From Euperipatoides rowelli (Eukaryota > Onychophora > Udeonychophora > Euonychophora > Peripatopsidae): 11,415 nucleotides of DNA. The stretch lies in NCBI GenBank assembly GCA_003024985.2, contig PXIH01S0006134.1; one strand, written 5' to 3'. Positions 8,531 through 11,415 of the stretch are shown one piece after another. Within the stretch, counting starts at the first letter, position 1. Each line of letters begins with the position of its first letter. Below the pieces are notes generated by a model, which saw only the letters and a list, made by a program, of their open reading frames with translations, had not been told where the DNA came from and searched no databases. The position numbers were made by a program, and so were the translations under genes.

Positions 8531-8946
8531 AATATAAACAGTGTTGTCTGAGCAATAAAATAAATGTTCAACATTATTGATTTTATGCATGGTATCTATT
8601 TTAATAAATATTCTTGAATATTTTTTTTTTATGACAACCACAAAAATTCTTAGACTAAAACATAGGAATAAGAATACAATATTAACAATTAAATAATAAT
8701 AAGATCAATAATAATACTAATAATTTTAGTAATGTTACAAAATAAAGATGGATCATTTTGCTTTTATTTAATGATTATTTTAATGAGGCATGATTACACT
8801 AGTCTGAAAAAAAAAAAAACTTTTTTTCCCCTGCATTCCAAGGTTTTATCAGATTTTTATGTTTTTGAGATTGCTAAATCCAAATCTGGCAGCAAATTTG
8901 TTCTATCACTCAAAGTTTTCTTAAGATATGGGTTTAAATCCCCCAA
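8531..8946. other. AT-rich non-coding stretch
   Basis: No gene, repeat family or RNA recognised. Runs of ATA/AAT units occur around 8690-8730. An open frame starting at 8732 continues only because it crosses homopolymers that cannot stop, and is not considered coding. Confidence 0.6.
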
Positions 8947-9016
8947 CCCCCCCCCCCCCCCCCCCCCCCCCCACCAAAAAAAAAAAAAAAAAAAAAACCA
9001 AAAAAAAAAAAAAAAA
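8947..9016. repeat. C-run followed by A-runs, low complexity
   Basis: Twenty-six C are followed by two A runs of 22 and 17 separated by CC. Length is likely variable and the assembly may be unreliable here. Confidence 0.9.
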
Positions 9017-9938
9017 TTTTATTCAGAGAAGAATATAGAATATTATTGTCTTTTGTTGCTTATATTTTATCATTGTAAAATCTCACTGCAGGACCCAACA
9101 GTAGTACACCAACACATTCATTTCATTTGCTGCTGCATCATTTTTCCATTTCAGGTATGTCTTTATGGAATTTTATCCATGCTCATCTGAGTCCATTCTC
9201 ATCAAGAATGGAAAAAAATCAATTGTGAATGTAACAAATGTACTGTTAGTCACATATTATTACATCTAATATTCTATATGAAGAAAGCACTTATTTGATG
9301 ATATTTCCATAGTTACTCTTATTTGCCCTTATATTACCTAAAGACGTCCAGTATACACTTGTGAATGCTTCCGATGCTCGCTTTTTATTATAGCTTAATT
9401 TGGTTTGGGTCTCAGGATCTGAGGACCAATGAAAATTCCCTCTTTTAATTTTGCATTAAATAAGCAAATCCCTTGCTTTCATAAAATTTTTCATTAATCA
9501 AAAATATATGCAAAGGTATACAAAACAACATTTATCTATTATCTACTATTGACAGATATGCTCTGTTCTTCACACCAGGGAGAGTTTCATTTAGATAAGG
9601 CCATGTTTCATCAAATGGTTGTATTTCACTTAGCTACCCCAATGAAATAAAACAGTACTTTGTAATCCCTTCTTGAAGCCCAGTCAACAAAGCAACTATT
9701 TTTAAACTGCACAATTAGTCCACCTATATTCCTTATATTGAAGTTTTTGATGCATAATTAACATGTTTTGGAATGTTTCTTTCATATGGACTGTGTGCCA
9801 ACTAGGTATTAAATAGTCTTCTATGAGGAATTAATGAAAACCCTTAACAGTTCAGTGGTATTAGAATACTTGAGTTATTTTAACAGCCTCAATTGTTGTA
9901 CAGTATACCAGATCACCATCCTTCGAGAAAAATCTCAC
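9017..9938. other. non-coding stretch without recognisable features
   Basis: Less repetitive than the neighbours, but no protein or RNA family is recognisable on either strand. It includes a possible ratchet splice site at 9153-9156, listed separately. A frame of about 34 codons preceded by ACAG around 9556-9655 has no motif and no good polypyrimidine tract. Probably intron. Confidence 0.5.
9143..9160 (+). other. candidate zero-length (recursive) splice site
   Basis: A pyrimidine-rich tract TTTCCATTTC leads to AG at 9153-9154, followed at once by GTATGT. A 3' splice site fused to a 5' splice site is the form of ratchet points that remove long introns stepwise in animals. It lies on the same strand and upstream of the exon at 10413. 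Such motifs also arise by chance in AT-rich DNA. Confidence 0.2.
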
Positions 9939-10037
9939 AATTTGAGGCTGCCTCATTCGGAAAGAAATAAAATAAATACTAAAATACGGTACTTTCACAT
10001 CTTTTTTTTTTTTTTACGAAAGAGGCAGTCCCAAATT
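9939..10037. repeat. imperfect inverted repeat / foldback
   Basis: Arms 9939-9962 (AATTTGAGGCTGCCTCATTC...) and 10014-10037 are reverse complements at 20 of 24 positions, separated by 51 bases that include a T run. Looser similarity with gaps extends outward, since AAATCT occurs outside both arms. It may be a tiny foldback or MITE relic. No target duplication was identified. Confidence 0.6.
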
Positions 10038-10145
10038 TTCCCAAAAAGATTTTTTATCCCAATAAAATACATAAAATGCCAATTAAAAAACTTTCGAACA
10101 AGAATGGAGCATATTAAGATTCTAATTCTGTTTGATAAAATGTAA

Positions 10146-10410
10146 CTCCATTTCAATAGAATTAATGAAATAATGCTAAAAATAGTAATTTTTTAGTTAT
10201 TAATATGTGAAACTTCTGAACGTTCAGATGGTTCATGTTTTATTATAAAATAGTATTAAAAAATTATCTAAATTTTGTAAATTCGTTATTATAAATATAT
10301 GTCCAAAGAGTAAGTTCCTCTTCAGTAGAAACAAAAAAAAATAAAAAATAAAAATAAATCACATTGTCCATATATCGAATTAAAAATTTCCAATTAATTT
10401 TTTTTTCTCA
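10146..10410. other. AT-rich intronic-looking sequence leading to a splice acceptor
   Basis: No features until the pyrimidine tract at about 10398-10409 that precedes the acceptor of the exon at 10413. Confidence 0.5.
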
Positions 10411-10412
10411 AG

Positions 10413-10526
10413 GTGCTATGTGCTTGAAAGTGGGTCCTGTCCGAACACCAGTTTCTGATGAAGATCCATGCCAAAAGTGTTCTTGCAGTTACGGTTTTGT
10501 TTTATGTAAAAAACAAGATGACTGCC
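10413..10526 (+). CDS. internal exon of an extracellular cysteine-rich (VWC-like) protein
   Basis: The exon is bounded by a T-rich tract plus CTCAAG (acceptor AG at 10411-10412) and by GTAAGT (10527-10532), a near-perfect donor. Of its 114 bases, two complete a codon begun upstream and one starts a codon finished downstream, so both flanking introns are phase 1. The 37 whole codons read through without a stop and contain six cysteines, spaced C-x15-C-x2-C-x-C-x6-C-x5-C, with DPCQKCSCSYGFVLC at the centre. That C-x2-C-x-C-x2-G-x-V-x-C pattern is typical of the first half of von Willebrand factor C domains. Pacifastin-type inhibitor modules share the core but usually have a shorter first spacing. 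The protein would be secreted or have an extracellular part. The neighbouring exons lie outside the window or were not found, so gene identity is unknown. Confidence 0.7.
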
Positions 10527-10532
10527 GTAAGT

Positions 10533-11255
10533 ATTCATAATTTTAACATTAATTTTTTGTTCTAAAAAATCATATCTTTATATAGTTTAGGTTTGACTTC
10601 TGGCCCAATAGATCCATCTTAAAGCCACTTTGAGGTCTGAGTAAAAAAAACAAAAAAACAATATAAGATTAAAATAGTATATTGCTCATGTTGAATAAAC
10701 AATAATAATAATAATAATAATTACAAACAATTCCTTTACTATTCTGATTATCAGTTGTTTAACAAATATGTTCTTGAAAACAATATTTATTAGACTAAAT
10801 TAGTATTTACCTAATGAAATTAAAAAAAAAAAATTCACTTCTTAATTTTTTTTATTTAAATCCATTAACTTATCTATTCTAGCTAATAATAGAAATAATT
10901 ATTACTATGAGGAAATGTTATAATTAATAATAGGTTAATTTGCTTATTAGCCAAAATTTATATACAACATATTATAAAGAAAAACTTGAATCAAATGGAG
11001 AAAATTTTAAAAAATAAAATTGAGCTAAATGTTGTCAATACAGGATGTCTTTGAAATCAGTGTAAAATGAGTTGTAAATGATGGCCATTCAACCGGTGCC
11101 AAAAAAAAAAAAAATAGCTTCCTTCCCAATAGATGTTATCCCCTCTGGATTAAAAATTTAAATTTTGAACACCAAATAGCCAAAAACCTTCCTTTAGTTA
11201 TAGTCTAAGGAAGTGTGAGTAAAACTTTGATTGGACTGTCTTTTATGGTGTAGTG
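10533..11255. other. AT-rich intronic-looking sequence
   Basis: After the donor site no second exon could be identified. The stretch holds AAT units at about 10703-10722 and A runs at about 10821-10833 and 11100-11114. No RNA gene, transposon end or protein match was recognised before 11256. Confidence 0.5.
10702..10722. repeat. short AAT microsatellite
   Basis: About six to seven tandem AAT units, an ordinary simple repeat. Confidence 0.85.
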
Positions 11256-11415
11256 CAGCGATGGCAAATACGTGGCACGCATGCCAAAGATAACACGTTT
11301 GAAATTTTCGTTGGCACGCAAAGAAATTTTAATTTATCATTGAAATTTTATCATATAAAATAATATATTCAAACATAAAATTAATATGCATCGATAGTGT
11401 AATTTGATAGCCAAA
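11256..11415 (+). mobile_element. hAT-type transposon end, continues beyond the window
   Basis: It starts CAGCGATGGCAAATACGTGG, resembling the CAGTGATGGCAAACC starts of hAT/Charlie-like elements. The preceding 8 bases (11248-11255, GTGTAGTG) fit the hAT duplication pattern nTnTAGnn. TGGCACGCA occurs twice, at 11273-11281 and 11312-11320, and TGGCACGCATGCCA is a short palindrome. Such subterminal repeats are usual transposase-binding sites in hAT elements. The other end and any transposase lie outside the window, so autonomous or not cannot be said. Confidence 0.6.

Noticed and set aside
8732-9190. Open frame of 152 codons on the plus strand
   Set aside because: It crosses runs of C and A that give poly-Pro and poly-Lys and cannot contain stops. 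The rest has no domain and an AT-driven composition.
9556-9655. Possible second host exon after ACAG
   Set aside because: The pyrimidine tract is weak, there is no convincing donor at its end, and the short translation has no motif.
9834-10145. Open frame of 103 codons on the plus strand
   Set aside because: It spans the inverted repeat and a T run, shows no motif and has no splice or conservation support.
1-11415. Undescribed functional system, CRISPR array, rRNA or tRNA genes
   Set aside because: No regularly spaced direct repeats, no rRNA-like blocks, no clean cloverleaf and no intact multi-gene cluster were seen; the content is explained by decayed transposons and intron-like DNA.

Overview
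The window looks like non-coding, strongly AT-rich DNA from a metazoan, most likely an invertebrate, although the species cannot be fixed from the sequence. The support for this is spliceosomal signals around one short cysteine-rich exon, animal-type LINE retrotransposon remnants, hAT and PIF/Harbinger DNA-transposon ends, and many homopolymer and trinucleotide runs. There are no bacterial-style genes, operons, rRNA, tRNA or CRISPR arrays. The longest open frames are either pieces of decayed retrotransposons or chance openings.

Layout: 1-1290 is AT-rich with no convincing gene, apart from a weak SINE-like patch near 757-840. 1315-1422 is one arm of a long imperfect inverted repeat whose partner is 2925-3037. 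Between the arms sits a complete PIF/Harbinger-type non-autonomous element (1580-2690, TTA target duplication). From about 2925 to 8070 there is a nested retrotransposon. An old CR1/Jockey-type LINE on the minus strand is split into a C-terminal part (3038-3426) and a reverse-transcriptase part (7531-8070). Between them lies a younger but also dead LINE of the L1/Tx1 type on the minus strand (about 3446-7515). It keeps a recognisable ORF1 zinc knuckle, apurinic-type endonuclease, reverse transcriptase and C-terminal zinc-finger-like region, all broken by stops, frameshifts and an apparent internal deletion. 8309-8354 is a trinucleotide repeat and a hAT-type terminus ends at 8522. 8523-10410 is mostly unassigned, with a C/A homopolymer block (8947-9016), a possible zero-length splice site (9153-9156) and a hairpin-forming inverted repeat (9939-10037). 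A 114-base internal exon with strong splice sites lies at 10413-10526 on the plus strand. A second hAT end begins at 11256 and runs off the window.

The simplest reading is that most of the window is intron (or flank) of a plus-strand gene for a secreted or extracellular cysteine-rich protein. The exon is phase 1-1, as is typical of shuffled extracellular modules, and encodes six cysteines in a von Willebrand factor C-like spacing. The transposons, LINEs in antisense orientation, have accumulated in the intron. I did not find evidence of a new functional system. The most informative items are the nested LINE, the inverted repeat around the Harbinger element, the exon, and the replaced catalytic motif in the reverse transcriptase.
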